Source: Eisenbergiella tayi (GTDB lineage: Bacteria > Bacillota > Clostridia > Lachnospirales > Lachnospiraceae). From it: DNA of 64,000 nucleotides. Below are positions 17,330 through 26,663 of the stretch, piece by piece; the stretch's first letter is position 1, and every line of letters starts with the position of its first letter. Position numbers and translations under genes: made by a program. The DNA lies in NCBI RefSeq assembly GCF_001881565.1, contig NZ_MPDJ01000002.1:420599-484598 (forward strand). Direction: 5' to 3'. The notes below the pieces were generated by a model that was given only the letters and a program-made list of their open reading frames with translations, made no database searches and was not told the origin of the DNA.

Positions 17330-20300
17330 TTATTCCGTCTCTTGATCATTCTTCAAATAAATAGTATCCAGCTTCTCCGGTATTTCCAGAGGCAGGGTAT
17401 CGCTGACAAGTCTCTGGCCTTCATTGGTCAGCGCATTGTCCACACGGTAAAGCTCCGCACGTATCTTTCCTTTTATGGAAGCCGCCAGATCAGGCTCTAT
17501 CCAGTAAATCCAGATGCCGTCGCTCACTTCACCCAGCAGGCCGTTTTCCGGTACCCTGGCGAGGATAATCTGTTCGGCCTTCAGTGCGCCGTCCGTATCG
17601 GTGCCGCCGGCCACATTGCCCTGTTCGTCATAAAGAACCACCACGTTATAGGCAGGATTTCCTTTATAGCTTCCGGTAAATATCAGGGAACCTTCGGGGA
17701 TGGATTTCTTTTCCTCTCCCTTTTGTTCATAAACATATTCTTCCCCTAATATCCCTACTGCCCCCGCGGTACTGTCCGCTTTGGTTCCGAAGGAAATGTT
17801 GTCACCGGCAGGCCCCAGAAGATCCAGCTCTGTCACCGTCATTTCCGGGCTGCTTGTTTTGAGGCGTACATAAGCCGCATCATACGTACAGATCCAGGGA
17901 TCCTTCTGTTCATTCTCAAAATATACGGTCTGGCTTCCGGATTTATTTTCAAAGGCTCCTGTCTTTACGGTCGTCCAGGTGCTTCCGTCCGTGCTGATTT
18001 CAATGACATAATCCCGGATGGGCGTTCCTTCCGCCACAGTCATCTTCAGGCCGCTCACCTGCAGGACTTCATGGAGATTCAGCAGGATCGCCGCTCCGCC
18101 GGATGTGGTTTTTCCGGTATAGGTATTCTTTTTATAATCATTATCTATGACAAACTGTATGGCAGGCACCGCCTCCGGTTCACAGGGAAGCTCTTCCGTT
18201 GCCGTCTCTTTTTTATCCATATCGGAGGTCATATTCGTGGTGACCGTCCAGTCGGATTTATCATGGCTGCCATCGTGGGATATTTTGACCGTTCCCACTT
18301 TTTGGGGACTGGAACGGTAGCCGAACTGATCCACAGCAATTACTTCATAGGTCATCACTCTGTTATTGATGGTAGTGACATGATCCACAAACTGCGTATC
18401 CGTTGTGAATCCGATTACCCTGCGTATCGCTTTGCCTCCCGCATATTCATAACGAGCGATTTCATAACCGAGAATCACGCTTTGGTCGGAAGCCTTATTT
18501 TGTATGGCAATGGTCACTTCGTTAGGTATCTTGCTGCTGACTGCTGCGCTGCTTTCTCCGCTGATGATATCTTTTCCGCGGATTGTATTCTCCGTTCCAT
18601 GCTCGATCTCATACACTCTGGCATCATCCGTAAGATAATAAACGGCTCTTTCTTCCCTGTCAAACTGTCCCGCATAGCTGATTGTGCCTTCATCAGGCTG
18701 CATTCCCCATCGTTCGAAGAATTCAAGCAGATTCTTTCCGGCAGCCGCACAGGCCAGCCTCATCAGCTTCTGATCCGTATCCCCATCCAGCTTCAGGGCG
18801 ATTCCCTTCGGAGCGGGCGCACGGGATGTATTGCGGGCGTAAGAATCCACTCTTGCAAAAAAGAGATTCTTCTGCTGTTCTTCATAGGTATCGTAGGTCT
18901 TATAATTATAGCCTCTGTCATAAGCCAGGTGGAGCTGCCAGTACAGCGCCAGCTGCGTGAATACATCGGAGGATCTTCCCACCGTATTGGAGGTCACCTT
19001 CTGATAGACCTTATCGTATTGGAAACGGATGGAGTCATTGGTATCCTTCGCACTGCTAAGGAGCGCAAAATAGTTGTTGGTTATTTCCGCGATGGCATAG
19101 GTACCCTGGTTGATATTATGCCCGATTTCATGGGCAATTCCCCAGCCAAACAGGCTGCCGCTCTCATATTTCCCGTTGTCGGCACTCACCGGCACACCTT
19201 TGGCAAGCCCGGATACAGAACCCCATTCAATTCCCACATGATTACCGGAGGCATACATAAATGCGCCGGCAAACATTCTCATGTATCTGATATTCAGATG
19301 CTGAACCGGCATGCGGTCGGATGCAGGCGCACCGTCATCCGTACTCAGCCCCTTGTGCTGGTAGAACAGATGAAGCATCTGTTCCATGGCTTTCAGCGAT
19401 TGATCCAGCCTCTCAGCCTTTTCCTCAGAGCTGCCTTTTCCAAGCCCTTTCAGAATCTGTTCTCCGGCCACGGAATACATCATCTGATCCAGCATAATAT
19501 CCGTCGCGCCAAGAATACAGTTCTGTCTGTCGAAATCCCGGTTGACCTTATTGTCTTCCTCCACAGCATCCTGGTGAAGCTCTTTATGAAGCTTTTCCAG
19601 GTTCTCCGTCTGCTCTTCCAGCTCCTGCACATAGGTATTGATTCTTGCTTTCCGTTCTTCCTCGTCCGTAATGCCATACAGATTGAGGACGGGTTCTTTG
19701 GCTCCTCCGCTGACTCTCACGGCATAACGGTCGGAACTGTCATTTCCCGTATACTGAATATAAAGCGCTCCTCCGCCTTCAAAGGACAGGCTCTGTATGG
19801 GAGGCACTGTGATTTCGTTTCTTCCCACCTTCAGCGTCGCCACATTTACAGCCATGGCGCTCGCTTCCGCATGATACTGCGTGGCAACCAGCCTCAGGCT
19901 GGCATTGGATCCGGTCTTCAGCTTATTGTGTCCGACATAAATGACAAGCTGTTCTCCTTCATAGGCGGTTACTCCCAGAGGCTGCCATGCATTCAGGCCT
20001 CCGAAGCCAAGATGGCCGTCCTTCGCCGCCGTAATCGCAGGGTTAATCTGTACCACCTCGCGCAGCTCGGTATTCAGCAGACCCTTCGCATTGTCCAGTT
20101 CCTTCTGAAGAGCCGTTCTTTCGGGATGGTATTCCCCGCTTTTTTCATCTTTTGTATCCAGACGTTTCTGCAGCTGATCTATGGTATCTTCCGTTACATC
20201 AGCCTTCAGCACCGTATGCAGATCATCTGCATACAACGCCAGAATGTCGTCCTCCAGACTGTCATAATAATAGAAATTGACCTCTGCAATAACGATATTA

Positions 20301-22876
20301 TGATAGTTTCCCGACCGGGTGAAGCCCAGACGGATTTTGTTGGCGGTTATGGCCTGGGACAGTTTAATTGCATAATATCTTCTTCCTTCAGGATCGGTTT
20401 TCTGCAGAAGGCTTACCCCCTTAGCCGCCGTACCGTCAGGATGAGCTTCGTCATAATAATAGACATATACTCCATTGTAATATCCCAGATCCTCTGCTTC
20501 GGCGAAGGTAATATAGTTCATTTTGTAGTAATCATCCAGCTTAAACAGCAGTCCTTTATCCGGACTGGGGTAGGACGCGCCGTCATCCCAGTCAAAAACC
20601 TGGTAATAGGAGCCGTAGTCTTTATCCGCCACGCCCAAAGCGCTGTTTTTGCTGCCTTCGTCCAGACTGCTTCCCACCATGCTTCCGCGTCCATGGGTAA
20701 CCGATAAAATGTGTGTGCTCAGCTGACCCTTTCCGTCTGATTCATTCAGCAGCTTATAGCCCGGCATCTGTGCCGGCGTCAGTGTGGTAGTCCGCGCCTC
20801 CGAATGAATGGATGGACCGCTTTCCCCGAGTTCATTCACACCGGTCAGATATACTTCATATGTGGTTTTGTCCTTCAGTTCCGTAATCGTATATTCACTG
20901 CTCTGCACGCCTTCTATTTTCTGATAGGATGCCGCGCCTTTTTCCTTATAGAAAATATTATAGCTGTCGGTATCAGGCATGTTTTTCCAGGTGAGCCGGA
21001 TTTTCCGGTACTCTCCTGTGGCTTTTATATTATCTGGCGGATCCGGTTTTTTGGTGGCCTTAGGTATGGCATCGATCCCCGGCTCGGTATATGGGCTGGC
21101 CCATGTCCCGTTCACAGAACGTACTTTTACATGATAAACCTGGTTGTTCACCAGCTTGTTATTCATGAAATTTTTTACCTGCAGTTCATTTCCGGCCACA
21201 CGGATATTCTGTGTTTTGCCGTCATAAGTGATTTCCACCTCATATCCGGTGACATTCACACAGGCATTCCAGGTTAAGGTAAAGGACTTGTCCCCGGATT
21301 CTGCCTGCAGGTTCTCAGGGGTATCCCACTGCGTATCCGGAATACGTTTTTCCATATCATTTACAAATTCCACTTTGGAAATTTCCGCGAGGTATCCCTG
21401 GTTTGATGTACCGGTGATACGCAGAGTCACTTTCTTCACCGCTATCTGGCCTCCCAGGTTAATAACAATACTGCCTTCACCAGTCTGATCCGCTTCAGCC
21501 GCATACAGCCGCATCCGGCTTCTTGTCTGAGGCTGTTCCTTGCCTATCGGATAAACTTTATCACCATCCGTGGTTTCTACCACCACTTCACCGGAGGTAA
21601 TCTGATGTTCTCCCATAGTGATGCGAATTTCTTCAAGCGGCACGCTCTTATCCTTTTCCTGCTGCTCACGGGTCAGAAGATTAAAGCCGATCTCCACAGG
21701 ATTCTCTTCGGAAATAACCTCTCCGTCTTCCCGTGCCAGCTTTACATTGCCGCCGTCTTCCTGCAGCAGTTCCTCCGGATTTCCCTCTTCCACTTTGGTT
21801 CCGCCGGCCTCATTCAGATTGACGGCAACCGCATTGGGCGAAACCACGCTGCTTATGGAGGACAGCGTATCCCTGTCCGCTTTCAGATTGGCAAGGCTGT
21901 TTACAAAATACTGTAAATCCTTCAGCGAGGAAATTTCCTTTCCCGTCTGTCCGCCGCCACTCTTCTCCGCCTCATTGATGTTATCAATAATTATATTTTT
22001 ATCCTCTTCATCCAGCTTCCCGTCACCGTTCATATCACCGAACAGAAGCACGCCCGGGTGAAGCTTTCCTGATTCGTAGGTACGGTCAGGAAGGGCCAGA
22101 AAATCTGTATATACTTCAACAGACTTAATCTCCCCGTCCATTTCCATGGTCTGCACATATTCCCGGAATCCTTTGGCAGAAATGTGAAGCTCCCAGGTGC
22201 CGGGTTCTATATCGTCGAAGGATATTGGTTGTCTGTCATCATATCCTGTTTTATCCCTCTCAAAAACCTTTGTCCTTTCCTGCTTTGTTTCCCCATCCTT
22301 TACCAGCCATACCTGCATGGTTACTCCATTTTCCAGGGGAAGGACATTGCCAATCGTTACATCAATTCTGCCGCTGCCGTTCTCTGAAGCATGGTTATTC
22401 CAATCGTCACTGATTTTTTTCTGCCTGCTGCCTTTTAAAAGCAGTTCAGTTTCGGTCTCGGTCTCGGTTTCTGACTCCGTTTCCGTCCCGGTTTCAAATT
22501 CTGTATCCGTGCCGGTTTCCGTCTCCGTTTCCGTCCCGGTTTCTGACTCCTTTTCAGATTCCGATTCCTTCTCTGATTCTGATTTTGTCTCTGTTTCCGA
22601 ATTTGCCTCTGTTTCCGTTTCGGTACCCGCCCCCGCTTCGGTTTCTGTCCCGGATTCCGTACCCGCTGCAGTTCCGTCCATATTTCCGGTCAGCGGCTCC
22701 GACGGATTCTCCGCTGGCGTTTCCGGCATACTCTCTGTTTCCTTTTTTGTACCGGAATCAGGCAAAGCAGATGCTTCCGTATGGGAATCCGCCGTTCCCA
22801 TCCCGGACGCCTGGGACGGCAATACGGTGGTTACCGCCAGGAATAAGGCCATCAGGCAGGCCAATGTTCGTTTCAT
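17330..22876 (-). CDS. Secreted multidomain M60/enhancin-type metalloprotease
   Basis: An 1848-residue secreted protein. In order: signal peptide (1-~25), Glu/Thr/Ser-rich repeat linker (~26-150), a beta domain, a dockerin-like EF-hand GDMNGDGKLDEEDKN (~residue 279) followed by a degenerate second half SLKDLQYFVNSL, two fibronectin III domains (~510-705), an F5/8C-like discoidin domain (~705-880), the M60 peptidase with zinc motif HEIGHN (~1249-1254) and downstream EITNN, and a C-terminal F5/8C domain (~1575-1682). M60 enzymes of gut and pathogenic bacteria cleave O-glycosylated mucin-type proteins. There is no membrane anchor, so the cohesin-like neighbour may retain it. The ATG at 22876 has GAGGAGG upstream. 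Confidence 0.9.
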   Translation of the reverse strand: MKRTLACLMALFLAVTTVLPSQASGMGTADSHTEASALPDSGTKKETESMPETPAENPSEPLTGNMDGTAAGTESGTETEAGAGTETETEANSETETKSESEKESESEKESETGTETETETGTDTEFETGTETESETETETETELLLKGSRQKKISDDWNNHASENGSGRIDVTIGNVLPLENGVTMQVWLVKDGETKQERTKVFERDKTGYDDRQPISFDDIEPGTWELHISAKGFREYVQTMEMDGEIKSVEVYTDFLALPDRTYESGKLHPGVLLFGDMNGDGKLDEEDKNIIIDNINEAEKSGGGQTGKEISSLKDLQYFVNSLANLKADRDTLSSISSVVSPNAVAVNLNEAGGTKVEEGNPEELLQEDGGNVKLAREDGEVISEENPVEIGFNLLTREQQEKDKSVPLEEIRITMGEHQITSGEVVVETTDGDKVYPIGKEQPQTRSRMRLYAAEADQTGEGSIVINLGGQIAVKKVTLRITGTSNQGYLAEISKVEFVNDMEKRIPDTQWDTPENLQAESGDKSFTLTWNACVNVTGYEVEITYDGKTQNIRVAGNELQVKNFMNNKLVNNQVYHVKVRSVNGTWASPYTEPGIDAIPKATKKPDPPDNIKATGEYRKIRLTWKNMPDTDSYNIFYKEKGAASYQKIEGVQSSEYTITELKDKTTYEVYLTGVNELGESGPSIHSEARTTTLTPAQMPGYKLLNESDGKGQLSTHILSVTHGRGSMVGSSLDEGSKNSALGVADKDYGSYYQVFDWDDGASYPSPDKGLLFKLDDYYKMNYITFAEAEDLGYYNGVYVYYYDEAHPDGTAAKGVSLLQKTDPEGRRYYAIKLSQAITANKIRLGFTRSGNYHNIVIAEVNFYYYDSLEDDILALYADDLHTVLKADVTEDTIDQLQKRLDTKDEKSGEYHPERTALQKELDNAKGLLNTELREVVQINPAITAAKDGHLGFGGLNAWQPLGVTAYEGEQLVIYVGHNKLKTGSNASLRLVATQYHAEASAMAVNVATLKVGRNEITVPPIQSLSFEGGGALYIQYTGNDSSDRYAVRVSGGAKEPVLNLYGITDEEERKARINTYVQELEEQTENLEKLHKELHQDAVEEDNKVNRDFDRQNCILGATDIMLDQMMYSVAGEQILKGLGKGSSEEKAERLDQSLKAMEQMLHLFYQHKGLSTDDGAPASDRMPVQHLNIRYMRMFAGAFMYASGNHVGIEWGSVSGLAKGVPVSADNGKYESGSLFGWGIAHEIGHNINQGTYAIAEITNNYFALLSSAKDTNDSIRFQYDKVYQKVTSNTVGRSSDVFTQLALYWQLHLAYDRGYNYKTYDTYEEQQKNLFFARVDSYARNTSRAPAPKGIALKLDGDTDQKLMRLACAAAGKNLLEFFERWGMQPDEGTISYAGQFDREERAVYYLTDDARVYEIEHGTENTIRGKDIISGESSAAVSSKIPNEVTIAIQNKASDQSVILGYEIARYEYAGGKAIRRVIGFTTDTQFVDHVTTINNRVMTYEVIAVDQFGYRSSPQKVGTVKISHDGSHDKSDWTVTTNMTSDMDKKETATEELPCEPEAVPAIQFVIDNDYKKNTYTGKTTSGGAAILLNLHEVLQVSGLKMTVAEGTPIRDYVIEISTDGSTWTTVKTGAFENKSGSQTVYFENEQKDPWICTYDAAYVRLKTSSPEMTVTELDLLGPAGDNISFGTKADSTAGAVGILGEEYVYEQKGEEKKSIPEGSLIFTGSYKGNPAYNVVVLYDEQGNVAGGTDTDGALKAEQIILARVPENGLLGEVSDGIWIYWIEPDLAASIKGKIRAELYRVDNALTNEGQRLVSDTLPLEIPEKLDTIYLKNDQETE
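22440..22660 (-). repeat. Low-complexity Glu/Thr/Ser-coding repeat
   Basis: Imperfect hexamer-like repeats (GAGACC/GAAACG on the coding strand) encode the SETETE-type linker of the M60 protease. Because the unit is a multiple of three, slippage would change linker length without breaking the frame. Confidence 0.7.
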
Positions 22877-23024
22877 ATGTATCCTCCTCATATCGTACTT
22901 TATCTTTTCATTTGGGAAAAAGAATCTGCTCCGGCAGCTTTCCTTTTCAAACACGCTCTGGTATGTAATCTCCGGGGAGCAAAAAAATAAGCGCTGTTCA
23001 ATGGATAAAAACCATCGCACAGTC

Positions 23025-23076
23025 GCTCAAAAAAACAGCCCTTACCTGCTGCTCTCTATCTTTTGCAACTGGCTGC
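23025..23076 (-). terminator. Possible riboswitch-controlled terminator
   Basis: After the aptamer the transcript contains GGGCTG followed by seven U residues (23036-23024). GGGCTG can pair with GCAGCC (about 23077-23072), which belongs to the 3' side of the aptamer, or less well with the nearer CAGC. If the aptamer folds, GCAGCC is hidden and the terminator should weaken. This would make an ON switch, but that is inference. Confidence 0.4.
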
Positions 23077-23148
23077 CACATACCGAATAACGGATACAAG
23101 GCCCTCTAGCTTTGCGTCACCGGCTTTCGCCGGCTTTGCCAAATGAAA
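23062..23148 (-). ncRNA. Class I cyclic-di-GMP riboswitch (GEMM-I)
   Basis: The minus-strand leader of the M60 gene carries the GEMM-I hallmarks in order: GGCAAAGCC, a hairpin CCGGC-GAAA-GCCGG with the GAAA tetraloop, the highly conserved GACGCAAAGC, a second hairpin around ATCCG/CGGTAT carrying a tetraloop-receptor-like element, and a closing GCCAGTTGC that pairs back to the 5' GCAA. The order and spacing follow the known Vc2 aptamer. It lies about 190-270 bases before the protease start, inside a ~280-base leader. Confidence 0.85.
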
Positions 23149-23164
23149 TCATGTCAGTGAAAAA

Positions 23165-23193
23165 ATTATAACATCATTTTCCATCATTTACAA
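23165..23193 (-). promoter_or_regulatory. Promoter of the M60/cohesin transcript
   Basis: Minus-strand TTGTAA (23193-23188), 17-base spacer, TATAAT (23170-23165). Transcription would start near 23157, just before the c-di-GMP aptamer. Confidence 0.6.
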
Positions 23194-23316
23194 GTTCCAA
23201 TGAGTTTTAAAAGTATTTTATCTTACGTGTATTATTATCATAAATCCTGCGGGCGGCACAGCAACGGCATACGCAGACAGCATCTGTTTATTTTACAACA
23301 TAACAACAATATTTGT

Positions 23317-23345
23317 TTGACTTTTACGTAAACAGATCATACAAT
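23317..23345 (+). promoter_or_regulatory. Promoter of the membrane methyltransferase gene
   Basis: TTGACT at 23317-23322 and TACAAT at 23340-23345 with a 17-base spacer, about 35 bases before the gene. The stretch 23194-23316 between this promoter and the divergent M60 promoter shows no other clear element. Confidence 0.6.
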
Positions 23346-23380
23346 TTTAAATAACTGACAACGCAAAAAGCTCCAGCCTG

Positions 23381-23950
23381 ATGAATTCGGGAGAGGGAGA
23401 CGGCCAACTGCAGAATGGGAGATTTACGCTGATGGGAATTTTATTATTACTGCCTTTTTTTCTGATACGTTTCGGACTATTATCCTTGCTGAATAAAGAG
23501 GCGGTCGGACGCGCCGCCTATTTTGCTCCGTTACAGGGAAACGAAAAGACGGCCTGCATATTCTATCAGATTTCAAATATAGCAATTTTTGTATACATAC
23601 TTTTTCTTAAAGTAAGCTGCACACCTGCGTGGCTCTTCTTCACAGGCTTAGCCATCTATATCGCAGGAGTTATCTTGCTTCTTATTTCGGTGGTGAACTT
23701 TGCCTCTCCTTCCGAAAACGGAATTAACAAAAACGGGCTTTACCGCGTGTCGCGCAATCCGATGTATGTGGCCTATTTTGTCTTTTTCATGGGATATGTG
23801 CTGCTGACACAGTCCTTGATATTATTGGCTCTGGTAATCATATTTCAGATATCGGCCCACTGGATTATTCTTTCTGAAGAAAGATGGTGTATGGAAAAGT
23901 TCGGTGACGAGTATGTTCAATATCTGAAAAGGGTACGGCGCTATATTTAA
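23381..23950 (+). CDS. Isoprenylcysteine/phospholipid-type membrane methyltransferase
   Basis: A 189-residue membrane protein with four to five hydrophobic helices. The C-terminal part NGLYRVSRNPMYVAYF followed by EERWCMEKFGDEYVQYLKRVRRY is the hallmark of the ICMT/PEMT methyltransferase family. Substrate unknown. The start is uncertain: the ATG at 23381 has no clear ribosome site, and an inner ATG at 23432 (MGILLLLPF) is preceded by GGGAG. Confidence 0.7.
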   Translation: MNSGEGDGQLQNGRFTLMGILLLLPFFLIRFGLLSLLNKEAVGRAAYFAPLQGNEKTACIFYQISNIAIFVYILFLKVSCTPAWLFFTGLAIYIAGVILLLISVVNFASPSENGINKNGLYRVSRNPMYVAYFVFFMGYVLLTQSLILLALVIIFQISAHWIILSEERWCMEKFGDEYVQYLKRVRRYI

Positions 23951-24139
23951 CAACTGTCCGTTTTCAGCTATCTGCGGATGAACAGGCGCCCGCCGTTACC
24001 ATTATTTTGAGGGCATATTATATTTCATACTTTTTTAATGGGATTTTGATTCTTTTTTTGTTATAGTAAAAGGACAGGCAGATGTTCTCATCTGTAAACA
24101 GAAATGCAAGATAGAATATTGATACAGGAGGTATTATAA

Positions 24140-24985
24140 ATGAAAAAGAAATTTTCACTTTTAGCTTTGGCTCTGGCAAGCTGTGTGACCGCACTTGCCG
24201 GCAGTCCCCTGACTTCCCAGGCGGCTGAAATCCCTCAGCTTGGGCCATCCAGGATATGGGGCACCATGACAAAATCCGGAAATGATACAATCATATTTGA
24301 TAACCAGAGCGGTGAATCCTACCAGGGAGATATTGTCATCCATATATCAGAGGACACCAAAATCCTGGACGCACAGAACGGGTTCCCCGTATCCCCTGAT
24401 AGCATTCAGGATGGGCAGACGGCTTATGCTTATGTCGGCCCTGCCATGACAATGAGCATTCCGCCCCAGACAAATTCCCCGATGATTCTCACCGAAATCC
24501 CTGCGGACTATAAGGTGCCTGATTATGTGATCGTTAAGTCCATGGAGGACAAAGGGGCCGCCTATCTGCTGACCGCAGCGGACGGCTCGGAATTTACGGT
24601 TCCGAAGGACTGTACTATCATACCTTATTTAACAAGAAATATGGTCTTTCTCACCGATCTGACCGAGGGGCGCACCTGCCTTATTTGGTCCGATGCAGCT
24701 TCCTCTGCATACAAAATCGTACTTTTTGCCCAAAATGCGGATGACGGAGACAAGCCTGCAGATGGGGCTGAAACGGTTCTGCCCGCTTACGGATGGTTTG
24801 AAGAAGACGGCCGGATTTATTTCCGAAATGAGGACGGGAGCCTTGTAAAAGGTTTTATCCAGGTAGGAGATCAGATTTTCTTTTTAAATACGGAAACCGG
24901 AGCGATGCAGACCGGCCTGATCACTATCGGGGATACTACTTTTAATATGTTTGCGGACGGGACCTTCCGTATCGAAACAGATTAA
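24140..24985 (+). CDS. Secreted protein with C-terminal cell-wall-binding-like repeats
   Basis: A 281-residue exported protein. The signal peptide is MKKKFSLLALALASC... ending near SQAAE. The middle (about 30-205) is an unrecognised beta-rich domain. The C-terminal ~65 residues (GWFEEDGRIYFRNEDGSLVKGF, then IFFLNTETGAMQTG and TFNMFADGTF) look like two to three glucan/choline-binding-type repeats that attach proteins to the cell wall. The AGGAGGT site directly upstream fixes the start. Confidence 0.65.
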   Translation: MKKKFSLLALALASCVTALAGSPLTSQAAEIPQLGPSRIWGTMTKSGNDTIIFDNQSGESYQGDIVIHISEDTKILDAQNGFPVSPDSIQDGQTAYAYVGPAMTMSIPPQTNSPMILTEIPADYKVPDYVIVKSMEDKGAAYLLTAADGSEFTVPKDCTIIPYLTRNMVFLTDLTEGRTCLIWSDAASSAYKIVLFAQNADDGDKPADGAETVLPAYGWFEEDGRIYFRNEDGSLVKGFIQVGDQIFFLNTETGAMQTGLITIGDTTFNMFADGTFRIETD

Positions 24986-25015
24986 CGAAGAAATCCTTTC
25001 TTATGTAAAATAAGC

Positions 25016-25063
25016 ACCGGCCCGGGGCTGTCCATTTCGTGACAGCATCAGGCCGGTTTTTTT
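25016..25063 (+). terminator. Rho-independent terminator
   Basis: ACCGGCC pairs with GGCCGGT, an inner GGCTGTC/GACAGC stem caps the hairpin, and a run of seven T follows. It ends the secreted-protein transcript and faces the converging amidohydrolase gene. Confidence 0.8.
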
Positions 25064-25095
25064 GATTCTCTTTTTCATTTCCTTCAGATTCCCGT

Positions 25096-26652
25096 TCACT
25101 CTCTTTGTAATCTTCCCTCGGTAAATATCATCTTTATTCCTTCAGCCTCCACACAGGGATTGACATAGGATGCACGGGTTTTTACTTCTTCCGGCTTAAA
25201 CAGAAGAAGATCCGCATAGTAACCCTCCCGGAGCAGACCGCGTTTTTCCAGCTGAAAACGCTGCGCCGGTTTTCCTGACATTTTATGTACCGCCTCCTGC
25301 AGGGTCAAAAGCTTCCTTCGGCAGACATACTCTTCGATTATTTTCGGAAAAGCACCATAAAGCCTGGGATGCGGATGGCTCCCGCCTCCATAGAGCGCGT
25401 CTGATATAACAGAGGTAAAAGGCAGGGAAATCACATAATCCACATCCTCCGAACACATGCTTAAAACGATAATCCCCACCTTTCCTTCCTCCGCATACAT
25501 GAGGGCGGCTATAGCCTCTGCTTCCGAATCAAACCCGCCGTCTTTTACCACTTCCTCCAGAGTCCTGCCAATCATCCACTGATTCTCTTCCCGTTCCAGG
25601 GAGCTGATAAGAATTCTGCCGCTGCCGACAGCACTGAGCATATCGTCCCAGCCTTCCCATTTTTCCTTCAGCGCTTTCTTAAGGGCCTTTACACCCTCCG
25701 GCGTGCCCAGCGCGCTGCTGAGCCTTTCTCCATATTCTGCGCTCAGGACTGGAGGAATCAGGGAGCCCAGAATGGTGGAACCGCCGTCATAGGGATATAC
25801 ATCGGCGGTAATATCCAGTCCCGACTTTTCAATCAGAGATACCGCATCATAAATATCTTTTTTCCAATTTGCCAGCCCTACGGATTTAAAATGGCTGATA
25901 TTGATCCTGACTCCGGTCTTCCGGGCGAAATCGATCACCTCCTGCACGGAAGGAATCAGGCCGTCACCTTCTCCTCTGATATGGATGGTCAGGAGCTTAT
26001 CATGCTTTGCCGCCTCCCGGCAGAAAGCATACCACTCTTCTCTTGTATTAAAACATTCAGGCACATACATGATTCCCGCAGAGACTGCCTGGGCTCCCTG
26101 TTCAAAGGCTTCCCCAAGCAGCCCGCAGGCGGTATCCAGCTCTTTTTCAGAAAAACTGCTCTGTCCGAATCCCTTTACCGCAATCCGTACCGCGCCGGTT
26201 CCCACCATTGCCCCCATATGCAGCGGCAGCTTCTTCGCATGCAATGCGTTCAGGTAAGAGGCAAAATCCGGAAAGCTTCCGTCCGCAGGAGGCTTTCCGA
26301 GGCAGGGTTCCAGGAAACGGTACATTGCCGCTCTTGAGCTGCCGTCTGACGGGGCAGGGCTCATGCCGCAGTTTCCTGCAAGCACTGTTGTTATCCCCTG
26401 TTTTCGTTCCAAATGCCCAAAATCAGGGTCTGTGAGCGCTGCAAAATCACAGTGTCTGTGCACATCCACAAATCCCGGCGTCACCGCAAGGCCTTCCGCA
26501 TGGATAAGCGGGCCTTCCGTACCGGTGAACCGATCTGTTCTGTGAGGCAGCACTTCTTCTATTTTACCACCATTTATCACGATATCCCCGAAGAACGGGT
26601 CTCCGCCCGTTCCGTCATATATCATACCGCCGCTGATATATGTTCTGTTCAT
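25096..26652 (-). CDS. D-aminoacylase-type amidohydrolase
   Basis: A 518-residue metal-dependent hydrolase of the N-acyl-D-amino-acid deacylase family. The first metal motif is VDVHRHCD (about residues 62-69), GNCGMSPAP and ISHFKSVG mark the central barrel, and GGSHPHPRLYG with KRGLLREGYYADLLLF are typical C-terminal elements. It would release free D-amino acids from N-acyl derivatives or act on related dipeptides. It starts 11 bases after an ABC exporter gene, so the pair is probably one operon. Confidence 0.85.
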   Translation of the reverse strand: MNRTYISGGMIYDGTGGDPFFGDIVINGGKIEEVLPHRTDRFTGTEGPLIHAEGLAVTPGFVDVHRHCDFAALTDPDFGHLERKQGITTVLAGNCGMSPAPSDGSSRAAMYRFLEPCLGKPPADGSFPDFASYLNALHAKKLPLHMGAMVGTGAVRIAVKGFGQSSFSEKELDTACGLLGEAFEQGAQAVSAGIMYVPECFNTREEWYAFCREAAKHDKLLTIHIRGEGDGLIPSVQEVIDFARKTGVRINISHFKSVGLANWKKDIYDAVSLIEKSGLDITADVYPYDGGSTILGSLIPPVLSAEYGERLSSALGTPEGVKALKKALKEKWEGWDDMLSAVGSGRILISSLEREENQWMIGRTLEEVVKDGGFDSEAEAIAALMYAEEGKVGIIVLSMCSEDVDYVISLPFTSVISDALYGGGSHPHPRLYGAFPKIIEEYVCRRKLLTLQEAVHKMSGKPAQRFQLEKRGLLREGYYADLLLFKPEEVKTRASYVNPCVEAEGIKMIFTEGRLQRE

Positions 26653-26663
26653 TGTTTCTCCTT

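Noticed and set aside
18071..20707. Long open frame opposite the M60 protease (plus strand, 878 codons)
   Set aside because: It lies entirely antisense to a well-supported gene, has no ribosome site or promoter, and its translation shows no domain. It is a codon-bias shadow.
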